Shown in pieces: positions 41,518 to 51,362 of a stretch of 64,000 nt of DNA; positions within the stretch are counted from its first letter, which is position 1, and each line of letters opens with the position of its first letter. The stretch covers positions 1 to 64,000 of the forward strand of contig CAYWIT010000013.1 in NCBI GenBank assembly GCA_964458415.1, given 5' to 3'. The stretch comes from CAYWIT01 sp964458415 (lineage in GTDB: Bacteria; Pseudomonadota; Alphaproteobacteria; Micavibrionales; UBA2020). The translations under genes and the position numbers were made by a program. The notes under the pieces are model-generated. The model saw only the letters and a list, made by a program, of their open reading frames with translations, was not told the DNA's origin and ran no database searches.

Positions 41518-41889
41518 TTAAAAAACCGGCCCCGCACCCGAAGCTGTCCGCATGCTATATTGCGATACCAGTCTCTTTGGCACGTTTATCGCCCCGATCG
41601 TATTCTGTACCTTGTCAAAAAATTTTTCCATGCTCTTCGGATTCTCCGGATCAAACTTCATAATCCTGTTTGCCTCGAACATACAGACATACCATGCGTC
41701 CACGGCTGGCCTGATGCCGGAAAAGGTCAACTGATGGGTCATTTTTAACGTCGCATGGAATGAAGAATGCGTTTGGGGATCTTCAATACCAATCTGGATA
41801 CTCTCTCCCTGTGCCTCTGCTGTAAACAGCAAGCCTTGTTGTTTTGAAAAATCGCTTAATTTCCCGATTGCCAATGCCAATTTTGTCAT
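41518..41889 (-). CDS. Hypothetical small protein
   Basis: About 123 residues, soluble, no motif recognised. IGIEDPQTHSSFHATLKMTH and AWYVCMFEANRIMKFDPENP are the most ordered-looking parts. ATG 41889 follows GAAGGGAAATAAA. A weak hairpin AAAACC-TCT-GGTTTTT on the minus strand at about 41488-41505 could end it. Isolated between recO and parC. Confidence 0.68.
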   Translation of the reverse strand: MTKLALAIGKLSDFSKQQGLLFTAEAQGESIQIGIEDPQTHSSFHATLKMTHQLTFSGIRPAVDAWYVCMFEANRIMKFDPENPKSMEKFFDKVQNTIGAINVPKRLVSQYSMRTASGAGPVF

Positions 41890-41988
41890 TTTATTTCCCT
41901 TCAAATACTATGCTCAAATACCCATTACGCAATTAACATAACATCAATTTTTGAAAGATGTCAAGTATTATGTGTAATAATATCGCCA

Positions 41989-42714
41989 TCACCGGAGAAT
42001 ATTAATATACTTTTCTTCCAACCGCAGCCGCGGTTCCGGTAAATTGGCATGCGCCTGGGAAAAGACGCGATGCAGCAGGAAATGCCTGGTCAGCTTGAGC
42101 CCATCCAGAATATCCCCCGGCTCAAACCGCGCCTCGCCCCGCAGGAATGGCGGCAAAGAGAGTAATTTATCTTTATAAGGCTCTCCGGCAACGGCGGAAA
42201 CGGCACACCCCGACTTGGGACTGACGTAAATCAGCCCCTCCGCCACACCGCTCGCAACACATTTCGAAAGATCGAGACCGAAGCCCAGCTCGCGCAGCAA
42301 GCCGATCTCCCAGAAAATATAACTTGGTGCCCAGAGATCGCCGGAAAAAGAATCCAGCAGCGCCGTCATGCCCTCGAACACACCCTGGTGCCTTTCATGC
42401 TCGGGCAACGTCTTGTCTGCCAGAGCACAGGCGGATTGCAGCGCGGTCAGCCGCAACGGATCATCCAGAACATCGGCGACATGACTTTTCTCCAGCTCCA
42501 GCGTAAAGGTTCCAAGCTGGTCATGCGCCCGGGCCTGCCAGTGCACGGAAACCACGTTGCCGATTTCCAGCACACCACGCTTGCGTGTGGATACCGCGCC
42601 ATAAACATAGCCCACAGCGCGGCCATGCTCCCGCGTCAGGATCGCGGCAATCCCCCCTGTCTCGCCATGCGGACGAACGGACAGCAAAATGCCGGTGTCA
42701 TTCCATTCAATCAT
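41989..42714 (-). CDS. recO: DNA repair protein RecO
   Basis: 241 residues. N-terminal OB fold (WNDTGILLSVRPHGETGGIA, GYVYGAVSTRKRGVLEIGN), then helical domain (WEIGLLRELGFGLDLSKCVA) and LPPFLRGEARFEPGDILDGL, LTRHFLLHRVF near the end, matching alphaproteobacterial RecO. Loads RecA on SSB-coated gaps with RecR. Only two Cys (C180, C194 region), so no four-Cys zinc site. Overlaps the purB end by 8 nt. Confidence 0.92.
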   Translation of the reverse strand: MIEWNDTGILLSVRPHGETGGIAAILTREHGRAVGYVYGAVSTRKRGVLEIGNVVSVHWQARAHDQLGTFTLELEKSHVADVLDDPLRLTALQSACALADKTLPEHERHQGVFEGMTALLDSFSGDLWAPSYIFWEIGLLRELGFGLDLSKCVASGVAEGLIYVSPKSGCAVSAVAGEPYKDKLLSLPPFLRGEARFEPGDILDGLKLTRHFLLHRVFSQAHANLPEPRLRLEEKYINILR

Positions 42715-44002
42715 GCAAAACCCGGTCGATGATTCCTTCTATATGCTTGGTATAGGCCGCGTAGTCGAAGAGGCTGACCAGCTTTTCTGCGCCCAGCGCT
42801 TTTTGCACTGTCACATCAGCTTGCAGCAAGGCCAGAAAATCTCCCTCTCCCGCCCAGACTTTCATGGCGCTGGATTGCACGATTTTATAGGCCTCCTCGC
42901 GCCGCAAGCCCGCGTCGGTCAGCGCCAGCAGCACGGCTTGTGAAAAGACCAAGCCCTTCAGGCTCTCCAGATTTTTCCGCATGCGGTCAGGAGAGACGAC
43001 CAGATTCCTAATCACGCCAGTCAATCGATGCAACGCAAAATCCGTCAGAACCGTTGCATCAGACGCAATCACGCGCTCGACCGCCGAATGCGAAATATCG
43101 CGCTCGTGCCACAGCACCACATCCTCAAGCGCGGGCGTCATCGCCGCGCGGATCAACCGCGCCAGACCCGTCAAATTCTCCGACAGGATCGGATTACGCT
43201 TGTGCGGCATGGCCGAAGATCCCTTTTGCCCCGCCGCGAAATACTCCTCGACCTCGCGCACTTCCGTGCGCTGCAAATGCCGGATCTCCGTGGCCAGATT
43301 TTCAATGGAGGACGCCACCACGCCCAGCGTCACGAAAAACATCGCATGGCGGTCACGGGGGATGACCTGCGTCGAGACAGGCTCGACCGTCAACCCCAGC
43401 TTTTCCGCGACATATTTTTCCACAGCGGGATCAACCGTTGAAAACGTGCCCACGGCGCCGGAGATGGCACAGGTCGAAATCTCCGCCCGCGCCCGCTCCA
43501 TGCGCTCCCGCGCCCGCATAAAGGCGGCGTAATGCCCTGCCAGCTTCAGTCCGAATGTCGTCGGTTCAGCATGGATGCCATGGCTGCGCCCGACACAAAG
43601 CGTCTCTTTATGCTCCAGAATACGTTCTTTTAGTGCCGACAGCAACGCGTCAATATCGGCAATAATCAGCGCCGCTGCCTGCCGCAGCTGCACGGCAAAT
43701 CCTGTATCCAATATATCCGAAGACGTCATGCCGACGTGAATATAGCGCGACTCCTCGCCCACATTTTCGCCCACATTCGTCAGGAATGCGATAACGTCAT
43801 GCCTGACTTCGGCTTCGATTTCATCCATCCGGGCCAGATCAAACGCTGCCTTGGCGCGAATTTTCCCGGGGGCCTCTCTTGGGATAACGCCAAGCTCCGC
43901 CTGCGCTTCCGCTGCCAGACATTCTATTTCAAGCCAGATACGGCACTTGTTTTCCGGCGTCCAGATATCTGCCATTTCCTGTCGTGAAAAGCGTGGGATC
44001 AT
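42707..44002 (-). CDS. purB: Adenylosuccinate lyase
   Basis: 431 residues, normal length; cleaves SAICAR and adenylosuccinate in purine synthesis. Conserved: VGENVGEESRYIHVGMTSSD, VGRSHGIHAEPTTFGLKLAG (catalytic His), and the flexible signature loop GSSAMPHKRNPILSENL with the catalytic Ser. Start overlaps the stop of the YihY gene by ATGA and its stop overlaps the recO start. Confidence 0.96.
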   Translation of the reverse strand: MIPRFSRQEMADIWTPENKCRIWLEIECLAAEAQAELGVIPREAPGKIRAKAAFDLARMDEIEAEVRHDVIAFLTNVGENVGEESRYIHVGMTSSDILDTGFAVQLRQAAALIIADIDALLSALKERILEHKETLCVGRSHGIHAEPTTFGLKLAGHYAAFMRARERMERARAEISTCAISGAVGTFSTVDPAVEKYVAEKLGLTVEPVSTQVIPRDRHAMFFVTLGVVASSIENLATEIRHLQRTEVREVEEYFAAGQKGSSAMPHKRNPILSENLTGLARLIRAAMTPALEDVVLWHERDISHSAVERVIASDATVLTDFALHRLTGVIRNLVVSPDRMRKNLESLKGLVFSQAVLLALTDAGLRREEAYKIVQSSAMKVWAGEGDFLALLQADVTVQKALGAEKLVSLFDYAAYTKHIEGIIDRVLHD

Positions 44003-45282
44003 GTTTTTGAACTCCCGAGAAAAAGTTGCTTCAGCGTCATGCCCTGCAACGCTTGTTGCACAGCCGTATCCGAAAGCCGCACGGCTTCATCCACCACCTC
44101 GAATGACGGCAGGGCTGTAAAAGAAACCGTTCCCTTTTCATTGATAGCCCGCAGGTCTTTGAGCATCCCGCCCACCGTCGCCTCATCAAAAGGCCGCCCC
44201 GGAACCAAAAACCGCCCGCTTCGTCCCGCCCGCATCAGCACACCGGAGGCGACCATATCCTCCGTCACGTCCTCCACGGCCATCAGCGGCACGCCCAGTC
44301 GCTTTGCCAATTCCGGCATGTCTATCGGCTGTGCCGGACGATAAAACAGCCTTCCGACCTCGGCGCAGATCAGCATCGCCAGCTTTTCCCTGACCCGCAG
44401 GCTCAGGTTGCGGGCCTGCCATATCACAGACTGATTGGACGGGTTTTGCAGGTAATAGGACAGCACGCCGCCGGCCAGCACCGTAAACCATCCGGCATAA
44501 AGCCAGAGCATGAAAATCACCAGTCCTGCAAAAGCGGAATAGATCGCGGCCGTGCTGGCCGAGCCTGCGATAAACGCTCCGAAAAGGTTGCCCAGCACCT
44601 TCCACAAAACCGCCGTTACCAGCCCTGCGGCCAGCGCCGGTAAGATCCGTACCCGCGTATTCGGCATGACGATATAAAGCATGGTAAAAGCCAGCGCGAA
44701 CAGGATATAGGGCAGCAGGCGCACCAGTGAATCCGATGCAAAACCGGCCAGATCGACTCCGATCACGGATTGCAATAAAGCGACATGCTGCAAGGATGCC
44801 GTCATGGCCACGGATAAAAACAGGAACAGTGGGCCCACCAGCAATACGCCAAGGTAATCACGGACGCGATAAATAAAAGGGCGTCGGTGCCTGACCCGCC
44901 ATATATCGTTAAAGGCAGACTCGATCTTGGTCATCAGCGCGATCACCCCATAGAGCAGAAACCCGATGCCGACCGCGCCCAGTACGCCGACCTTGATATT
45001 ATCGACAAAACCGACAATCCGCGTAACAATGTCCTCGCCCTGCGCCCCCAGAGGCGCAAAAAACCCGCGCAGAAAAGGCTCCAGCATATTGTGGACGCCA
45101 AACCCTTTCAGAACGGAAAAGCAAACAGCCAGCAACGGCGCCAGCGACAACAATGTCGTATAAACAAGACTGGCGGCATAAAGCCCCAGCCGTCCATCAC
45201 GCATCTCCCGCAGCACGGCCCTGATCAGCCCGAACAGGCGCAAGCCCCATCGGCCTGCCGCGTTATTTAAAAAAGCTGTCAT
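43999..45282 (-). CDS. YihY/BrkB-family inner-membrane protein
   Basis: 427 residues. Six membrane helices typical of YihY: LGLYAASLVYTTLLSLAPLL, GVLGAVGIGFLLYGVIALM, YLGVLLVGPLFLFLSVAM, ALAFTMLYIVMPNTRVRILP (YxxxPNxRV motif), FGAFIAGSASTAAIYSAFAG, VIFMLWLYAGWFTVLAGG. A cytoplasmic C-terminal extension with winged-helix-like features (RLGVPLMAVEDVTEDMVASG). Once called RNase BN; actual role unknown. Overlaps neighbours on both sides by 4 nt. Confidence 0.9.
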   Translation of the reverse strand: MTAFLNNAAGRWGLRLFGLIRAVLREMRDGRLGLYAASLVYTTLLSLAPLLAVCFSVLKGFGVHNMLEPFLRGFFAPLGAQGEDIVTRIVGFVDNIKVGVLGAVGIGFLLYGVIALMTKIESAFNDIWRVRHRRPFIYRVRDYLGVLLVGPLFLFLSVAMTASLQHVALLQSVIGVDLAGFASDSLVRLLPYILFALAFTMLYIVMPNTRVRILPALAAGLVTAVLWKVLGNLFGAFIAGSASTAAIYSAFAGLVIFMLWLYAGWFTVLAGGVLSYYLQNPSNQSVIWQARNLSLRVREKLAMLICAEVGRLFYRPAQPIDMPELAKRLGVPLMAVEDVTEDMVASGVLMRAGRSGRFLVPGRPFDEATVGGMLKDLRAINEKGTVSFTALPSFEVVDEAVRLSDTAVQQALQGMTLKQLFLGSSKT

Positions 45283-47324
45283 TGCGCAGGAACGGGCTCG
45301 ACAGACGGCGCGGGCTGCGGCGCCGGCGCGCCACCGAAAAGGCCGCCGCCCAGAAGGTTTTGCAAAGCGGCATCCGGATCGGCCTTCAGTTCCTTGCGGA
45401 ACTCTTTAAGGTTTCCTTTCAGCTGCTTGCCCTGCTCTTTCACGTTTTTAAGCGTTTCCTTGGCGTTTTCGGGGTTCTCGATCACATCCCGAACGACGCT
45501 GGCATAATCAGGCTTGACCTTGATGTTATTGAACGGCCCCTTGATATCGACAGGAATGCCAATTCCCTTCGCTCCCTCCACCGCCGAGGAGGCGGTCAGG
45601 ATCGGCGTCACGCGATAATCCAGCCGTTTTTTCGGCAGATCAATCGACCCTGCACCCGAAGCCTGCACCAGCGGCCCCTTCATGCGCAAATCCTGATTGG
45701 TGGCAACCCCGTTGACAACGACAAAGGTTCCGCCAAGCTCGACGAAATCCGTCTTGCCTTCGCCCACGCCGATATTACTGAGATGCTGTTGAACCATTTT
45801 GGCGATATTGACAAGATCAATGCCTTCCAGTGCACCGTTACGGAACATCACTTTGCCGTCACCGGTCAGACTGTTGACAATCGCCTTTTGACTGTTCCCT
45901 GTCGCCATCACTGCGACTTCAGCATCCATCGTTCCGCTCAGTTTTTTGAAATCGGCAAAGGTTTCCAGCACAGGTCTGGCCTGCACGCCGGACATGTTGA
46001 AACGGAAAGACAGCGGCGTTGCCGCAGACGCAGCATTGAGCGTAAACTCGGACATCACCTTACCTCCAAACAATGTCGCTTCGGTCGAGGTGAATTTCAG
46101 ATTTCCGTCGCGCAACACGACTTTCAGGCCGCTCGGCCCGACATCCGCCCCTTTCAAGGAAAACCCTTTGGTCTGCAGGATCAAATCCGCATCCATGCTG
46201 CGCAGGCTGCTGAAATCCATCGGGGTTTCATCCCAGTCCTGCTGTGCCGCCGATTTTTTGCCAGCGCCGTCTTTTGCATTCTGCGCTGTTTTATCCGCGC
46301 CGCCAATAAAACGGTCAAGGTCAAGATGACTCACCCCCAGACGCGCCTCGATAAAAGGCCGCACGCCTTCCAGAGAAACGGAAGCCGTCCCGCCCGCCTC
46401 GATATCGTCAAGCTTCAAAACAGCGCCTTGCAGCGCAATCTGCTTCGAGGACAATGTCGTTTCGGCATCAAACGATATCTTTGTAAAAGGCAGATCCTTT
46501 TGAGCATTCCCCGTCGCCCAAACCAGAAGATCAGACAAGGATGCGATAGAAGCATTAGCTTTGCCGGTAAAAAAATCTCCCTTCAAAGACAGCGCGCCCT
46601 CCAGACTTGCCTCCATAACATCGGTCTTGATTTGGATATTGCCGGGGGAGACCTTCCCCTTGATGAAATCCATCGGCTTTTCAAGGTAAAGCACAAAATT
46701 CACGCGCTTGTCACGGAAAGTAACCGCGCCATCCATCTGGAATGCGCTTTGCAGATCCGGATAAACAATACTCACGTCAATATTATCGAGTGCATAATCG
46801 TCGCCTGTTGCCCCGTCCGCATAAAACAGCTTTCCATTGCTGACATCAAAAGATCCGAATTTAAAGCCGATATCCTGCGGCACAGCCATGGCGTCCGTTT
46901 CCTTGGTATCTGCGCCTTTTTCAGGTTCGGTTTTTTTCTGCGTGGCGAGATCCCAGTTGCCCTTGCCATCGGCATCCTTTTCAAGATTCACAACCGGCGC
47001 CTTTAGAATAAATTTTTTGACCTCGACCTGTTTGCGCAGCAACGGCTGCACGGCCAGCCGCAGCTCGACCTCCCCCAGTTCCAGCAACTGCGGCGCTTTT
47101 GCCCAAGAGGCGTTGCTGACCGTCACGTCATTCAGACGAAACCCGATATTGGGGAAAAACGAGAAACGCTCCGCCCCCCAAGCCAGATCACGCCCGGTTT
47201 TTTCATGAAAAACAGTTTTCGCCTGTGCCGTGAGTTTTTCTACAGAAACCAGCTGCGTGACGGCGAAAATGCCGCCCCCTATCAGCCCCCCCAGCACCAG
47301 AAGAACGATCAGAAATTTTTTCAT
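45279..47324 (-). CDS. AsmA-family protein
   Basis: 681 residues. N-terminal helix (FLIVLLVLGGLIGGGIFAVT), AsmA N-domain (LIAQAKTVFHEKTGRDLAWG-like, GFRLNDVTVSNASWA), long beta-rich middle, AsmA C-domain (SLTGDGKVMFRNGALEGIDL, LDYRVTPILTASSAVEGAKG, PVDIKGPFNNIKVKPDY), and a charged tail. AsmA-like proteins bridge the periplasm and help move phospholipid to the outer membrane. Overlaps the yihY start by 4 nt. Confidence 0.9.
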   Translation of the reverse strand: MKKFLIVLLVLGGLIGGGIFAVTQLVSVEKLTAQAKTVFHEKTGRDLAWGAERFSFFPNIGFRLNDVTVSNASWAKAPQLLELGEVELRLAVQPLLRKQVEVKKFILKAPVVNLEKDADGKGNWDLATQKKTEPEKGADTKETDAMAVPQDIGFKFGSFDVSNGKLFYADGATGDDYALDNIDVSIVYPDLQSAFQMDGAVTFRDKRVNFVLYLEKPMDFIKGKVSPGNIQIKTDVMEASLEGALSLKGDFFTGKANASIASLSDLLVWATGNAQKDLPFTKISFDAETTLSSKQIALQGAVLKLDDIEAGGTASVSLEGVRPFIEARLGVSHLDLDRFIGGADKTAQNAKDGAGKKSAAQQDWDETPMDFSSLRSMDADLILQTKGFSLKGADVGPSGLKVVLRDGNLKFTSTEATLFGGKVMSEFTLNAASAATPLSFRFNMSGVQARPVLETFADFKKLSGTMDAEVAVMATGNSQKAIVNSLTGDGKVMFRNGALEGIDLVNIAKMVQQHLSNIGVGEGKTDFVELGGTFVVVNGVATNQDLRMKGPLVQASGAGSIDLPKKRLDYRVTPILTASSAVEGAKGIGIPVDIKGPFNNIKVKPDYASVVRDVIENPENAKETLKNVKEQGKQLKGNLKEFRKELKADPDAALQNLLGGGLFGGAPAPQPAPSVEPVPAQ

Positions 47325-47338
47325 GTCACATCATCCTC

Positions 47339-49195
47339 TTACTTTTCACCGATTGTCGTCTGGGCATGCGCAAACTGCGTTTCCGGCAGTGCCATAATGG
47401 TACAAGCGCCAGAGCATGCCGTTTTGCGCAACGCCCTTGTGCGCGGCAAAATCTTGCTGAAATAGAATGCCGCCGTTTTCAGCTTGGCATCATAAAATCC
47501 GCCACCTGCTTCGGGGTCCGCCTTTAGCCGCTGCTGCGCCGCCGCCGCCATCCGCACCCACATATGCCCGATCACGACCAGACTCAGCAAGTCCAGATAA
47601 TCCCGCGCGCCTGCCGCAACATCGCGCATCGCCTTTCCCTGCTGTCCGGAAACTTTATTCAAAGCCCCCTTGATCTGCAGGCGCAATGTCGTCCAGCGCA
47701 GGCGGCAAACTGCAACAACAAGCGGCCAGAGCAGACAGAAGGAAACGCCCGCTTTACGTGCAGCCCTCACATCGGCAAAAAGCCGCTTCAGATAAGCCCC
47801 AAGAAGATTTTCCCGACCGAAAATCTTGCGTCCCATCAGATCAAGCGCCTGAATCCCGTTGGTTCCCTCATAAGTGCGGGTAATGCGGGCATCGCGCAAA
47901 AACTGCTCTATCCCGTGCTCGCGGATATAGCCATGACCGCCGAAGACCTGCATCGCCGCCGAAGCATGGGCCTCCGCATTATCAGTCAGATGCGCCTTGA
48001 CAACAGGCGTGAGCAAATCGACGATTTTCTTCGCTGCCCTGCGCGTCACTTCATCATCGTGTTTCAATGAAATATCCAGCTGCAGCGCCACCCAATAGGC
48101 CAGCATGCGCGCGCCCTCGGTCTGGGCCCGCATCGTCATCAAATCGCGTCTAACGTCCGGATGGTGAATGATAGAAACTGCCGGTTTGGCCAGATTTGTG
48201 TCATTCACTTTCTGGTCGATCGGCTGGCCCTGCTTGCGGTCCATCGCATAGATCACCGCATTCTGATAGGCCGCCTCGCTCAGCCCGAGCCCCTGCAGCC
48301 CGACGCCAAGACGCGCCTCGTTCATCATCACGAACATCGCCTTCATGCCCTTATGCGCCTCGCCCACCAGCCAGCCCGTAGCGCCTTCAAAATTCATCTC
48401 GCAGGTGCTATTGGCATGAATGCCCATTTTTTCTTCGATCCGGCCGCAGAAAACGGCATTGCGCGCCATTGTCTCCGGCATGAATTTCGGCACCAGAAAC
48501 AGGCTGATCCCCTTTATACCGGCAGGCGTCGCCGGATCCTCGATCCGCGCCAGCACCAGATGCACAATATTCGACGACAGGTCGTGTTCGCCCGCGGAAA
48601 TGAAAATCTTGGTCCCGCTCACGGCATAGGATCCATCCGCCTGTTTTACCGCTTTGGTCTTGATCAGGCCAAGATCAGTGCCGCAGTGCGGCTCGGTCAA
48701 GCACATCGTGCCGGTCCATTCCCCCGTGACCAGCTTGGGCAGGAATTTATTTTTCAGTTCATCCGTGCCATATTCGTGCAGCGCATTGTAAGCGCCGTGG
48801 CTCAGCCCCGGATACATACCAAAAGCCATATTGGCCGAGCAAAACATTTCAGAAAGCGCCGTATTCAGCACCAAAGGCATGCCCATGCCGCCATATTGCG
48901 GATCACAGGAAATGGACGTAAAGCCGGATTCACAAAACTGCGCATAGGCTTCCTTGAACCCCTTCGGCGTCGTCACCGTTTTTGCGTCACGATCATAATG
49001 ACAGCCTTCATGATCGCCACTGGCATTCAACGGCGTGAGCACCTCCTCGGTAATCTGCGCCCCCAGCATCAGGAATTGGCCGGCCGTTCCGGCATCCATC
49101 GATTCAAAATCCTTGATCCTAGCCAATTGCGCAATATCAAGAACTTCATTCAGAATGAAGCGCATATCATCAAGAGGGGCTTTGTACGTAGGCAT
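47339..49195 (-). CDS. Acyl-CoA dehydrogenase
   Basis: 618 residues, the long form with a C-terminal extension. N-terminal, middle and C-terminal ACAD domains: GTMCLTEPHCGTDLGLIKTK (FAD/acyl contact), KIFISAGEHDLSSNIVHLVL, AMQVFGGHGYIREHGIEQFL and RDARITRTYEGTNGIQALDL near the active-site base region. FAD enzyme for the first step of fatty-acid beta-oxidation. ATG 49195 follows GGAGAAATC. Confidence 0.93.
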   Translation of the reverse strand: MPTYKAPLDDMRFILNEVLDIAQLARIKDFESMDAGTAGQFLMLGAQITEEVLTPLNASGDHEGCHYDRDAKTVTTPKGFKEAYAQFCESGFTSISCDPQYGGMGMPLVLNTALSEMFCSANMAFGMYPGLSHGAYNALHEYGTDELKNKFLPKLVTGEWTGTMCLTEPHCGTDLGLIKTKAVKQADGSYAVSGTKIFISAGEHDLSSNIVHLVLARIEDPATPAGIKGISLFLVPKFMPETMARNAVFCGRIEEKMGIHANSTCEMNFEGATGWLVGEAHKGMKAMFVMMNEARLGVGLQGLGLSEAAYQNAVIYAMDRKQGQPIDQKVNDTNLAKPAVSIIHHPDVRRDLMTMRAQTEGARMLAYWVALQLDISLKHDDEVTRRAAKKIVDLLTPVVKAHLTDNAEAHASAAMQVFGGHGYIREHGIEQFLRDARITRTYEGTNGIQALDLMGRKIFGRENLLGAYLKRLFADVRAARKAGVSFCLLWPLVVAVCRLRWTTLRLQIKGALNKVSGQQGKAMRDVAAGARDYLDLLSLVVIGHMWVRMAAAAQQRLKADPEAGGGFYDAKLKTAAFYFSKILPRTRALRKTACSGACTIMALPETQFAHAQTTIGEK

Positions 49196-49296
49196 GATTT
49201 CTCCGGCTGTGATTGTTTTCAGCACGGCCATTTTACAGGACTGGGGGAGACAAAACAGTAAAAAACGCGTATTTATTTATATGTATAAGGTTATGG

Positions 49297-49333
49297 CAAA
49301 AAGCGGAGGCTAATGAGCCCCCGCCTTTTTTTC
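49297..49333 (-). terminator. Bidirectional intrinsic terminator after the VWA gene
   Basis: Stem GCGGAGGCT / AGCCCCCGC at 49303-49325 with loop AATG. Minus strand leads into TTTTT (49302-49298); plus strand leads into seven T (49326-49332). Placed just past the stop of the VWA gene at 49347, so it ends the ECF-VWA operon. Confidence 0.82.
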
Positions 49334-49346
49334 CGTGCCTTCTCTC

Positions 49347-51362
49347 TTATTGTTGCTGCGGTTCCAGCGCCGCCGCCGTCTTGGCCAGCCGCACCAGATT
49401 GACAAACTCGGTCCGGTAGCCAAATTCATCCCTGCCACGGGCATTGTTCGCCATCTCGATCACCTGATCATAGGTCAGCGCACCAGCGAACTTGCTCCCT
49501 TTGAGTAATTGCCCGAAACCCGCCACCGCAGAAGCAAAGCGCACATCATCGGAAAGCGTATCAACCGCCTGCTCGTCTGCTTTGGTAATTGGCAGCGTCA
49601 TTAATACGCTGGTATCGCTATCCGGTTTCTTATACCGAATTTTCAGGAAAGCCAGCTCATCCACATTCTTCGCCTGTTCCGCTCCGCTTGTTTTTTCACC
49701 GTAGCGCAGAGCATCCAGCAGCGGCGGGTTTCCAGCAGGGGTAATCTCGTATATCGCCGTCACCGCATGCCCCGCGCCGACTTCGCCTGCATCCACTTTA
49801 TCATTATTAAAGTCTTCACGGTTCAGATGGCGGGTTTCATAGCCGATCAGGCGATATTCAGATACAGCGGCAGGGTTGAATTCGACCTGAATCTTGACAT
49901 CCTTGGCGATGGTGAACAACGTTGAATTCGCCTCCTCCACCAACACCTTGCGCGCCTCGTTCAGATTGTCGATATAGGCCGCATTACCATTACCGTTTTG
50001 CGCCAGCGTCTGCATAATCTGGTCGTTGTAATTCCCCTGACCGAAGCCCAGCACCGAAAGGAAAATTCCCTTGTCGCGCTGCCGTTCGACGAAGTCCTGC
50101 AGCTCCTCTGGATTGGTGATGCCGACATTGAAATCCCCATCCGTCGCCAGCAAAATGCGGTTGTTGCCGCCCTTGATAAAGGACTGTTCCGCCAGATGAT
50201 AGGCCTGCCGGATTCCCTCCGCCCCTGCCGTCGCACCGCCGGCATTCAGATTGTCCAGCGCCGCGATAATTTTCTGCTTGTCGCTGACCTTGGTCGGTTC
50301 CAGCACCGTTCCGGCTGATCCGGCATAAACAACGATCGCAACGGTATCCTCCGGTTGCAAGCTGTCGAGCATCATCTTGAACGAATTTTTCAGCAGCGGC
50401 AGTTTATCCGGACTATTCATCGAGCCCGACGTGTCCAGCAGGAAAACAAGGTTGGATTTCGGCTTCTCCTGAATCTCATAGCCCTTGATGCCGATATGAA
50501 TGATCTTGTTGCCATCTTTCCATGGCGATTTGAACACCGCCACCGTCGGCTTGAAAGGATCGGCCCCCGCCTGCGGCACGGCATAGTTATAATCGAAATA
50601 ATTGATCAGCTCTTCGATCCGCACAGCGTCTTTTTGCGGCAGGATCCCATTGTTCAGCTGACGGCGCATGAAACTGTAGGATGCCGTATCTACATCAATC
50701 GAGAAGGTTGAAACCGGCTCCGCCATCACAGATTTGACGCTGTTTTCTTCAAAGTCCTGAAACCTGTCACGCCCCACGTCTTTATAAAACGACTGCTGTA
50801 TCTGATCCGAAATAACGGGCATTGAAGATGGCGCAACCATATTGATCGTGGCCATATCCATTTCCTGAGACATTCTGCTAGGCGCGCTAGCCACAGGAAC
50901 TGCCATCTCCATGACTTTTCCCGCCTGCCGCTCATTTTTTTTGGCTTTCTGTTCGACTTCTGCCAACGTCCGTATTTCTTTCAATGCCTCTTCCTGCGGC
51001 GCGACAAGGCTCACCGCCGCATCCTGAACCGGCGTTGCCGTCCCAAGCGATTTTACGCCCGTCATCTGTTCCATCTGCTGCGCGATAAAGGGCATCCCCA
51101 GAACCCCGACCAGCGCGGCCAAGGCGACTCCTCCCATCAATCCCGATGCGACATAGCGTTTTTTCATGATAAATCTCCTGACATTGTTGATTGCGTTTCC
51201 AATGTCAGTCAGACGAAGCAGGGCATTGAGTCCTTGGGTCTTTTTTTGCGTTTTTTTATCAAAAGCCGCAACGGCGCGCTCAACCGCCTGATTTTCCATG
51301 ACTTTATCATGTTCTGGCGCGTGCAAATGGCCCAGCATTTCCCGGATTTTCTGTTCATCCAT
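49347..51362 (-). CDS. VWA-domain (DUF3520, YfbK-like) membrane protein
   Basis: 671 residues. A 65-residue cytoplasmic N-part (MDEQKIREMLGHLHAPEHDK), one helix (ASGLMGGVALAALVGVLGM), a linker, then the YfbK-type N-domain (STFSIDVDTASYSFMRRQLN, VRIEELINYFDYNY), a VWA domain with MIDAS DTSGSM, and a DUF3520 C-domain (LAFLKIRYKKPDSDTS). MIDAS Asp and Ser are present, implying metal-dependent ligand binding outside the cell. ATG 51362 follows GGAGGTGTGTC. Overlaps the ECF sigma gene by 8 nt. Confidence 0.9.
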   Translation of the reverse strand: MDEQKIREMLGHLHAPEHDKVMENQAVERAVAAFDKKTQKKTQGLNALLRLTDIGNAINNVRRFIMKKRYVASGLMGGVALAALVGVLGMPFIAQQMEQMTGVKSLGTATPVQDAAVSLVAPQEEALKEIRTLAEVEQKAKKNERQAGKVMEMAVPVASAPSRMSQEMDMATINMVAPSSMPVISDQIQQSFYKDVGRDRFQDFEENSVKSVMAEPVSTFSIDVDTASYSFMRRQLNNGILPQKDAVRIEELINYFDYNYAVPQAGADPFKPTVAVFKSPWKDGNKIIHIGIKGYEIQEKPKSNLVFLLDTSGSMNSPDKLPLLKNSFKMMLDSLQPEDTVAIVVYAGSAGTVLEPTKVSDKQKIIAALDNLNAGGATAGAEGIRQAYHLAEQSFIKGGNNRILLATDGDFNVGITNPEELQDFVERQRDKGIFLSVLGFGQGNYNDQIMQTLAQNGNGNAAYIDNLNEARKVLVEEANSTLFTIAKDVKIQVEFNPAAVSEYRLIGYETRHLNREDFNNDKVDAGEVGAGHAVTAIYEITPAGNPPLLDALRYGEKTSGAEQAKNVDELAFLKIRYKKPDSDTSVLMTLPITKADEQAVDTLSDDVRFASAVAGFGQLLKGSKFAGALTYDQVIEMANNARGRDEFGYRTEFVNLVRLAKTAAALEPQQQ

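Noticed and set aside
45282..47006. 574-codon plus-strand frame opposite the AsmA gene
   Set aside because: Antisense to a well supported gene; no protein-family features and odd composition rich in Arg/His/Ile.
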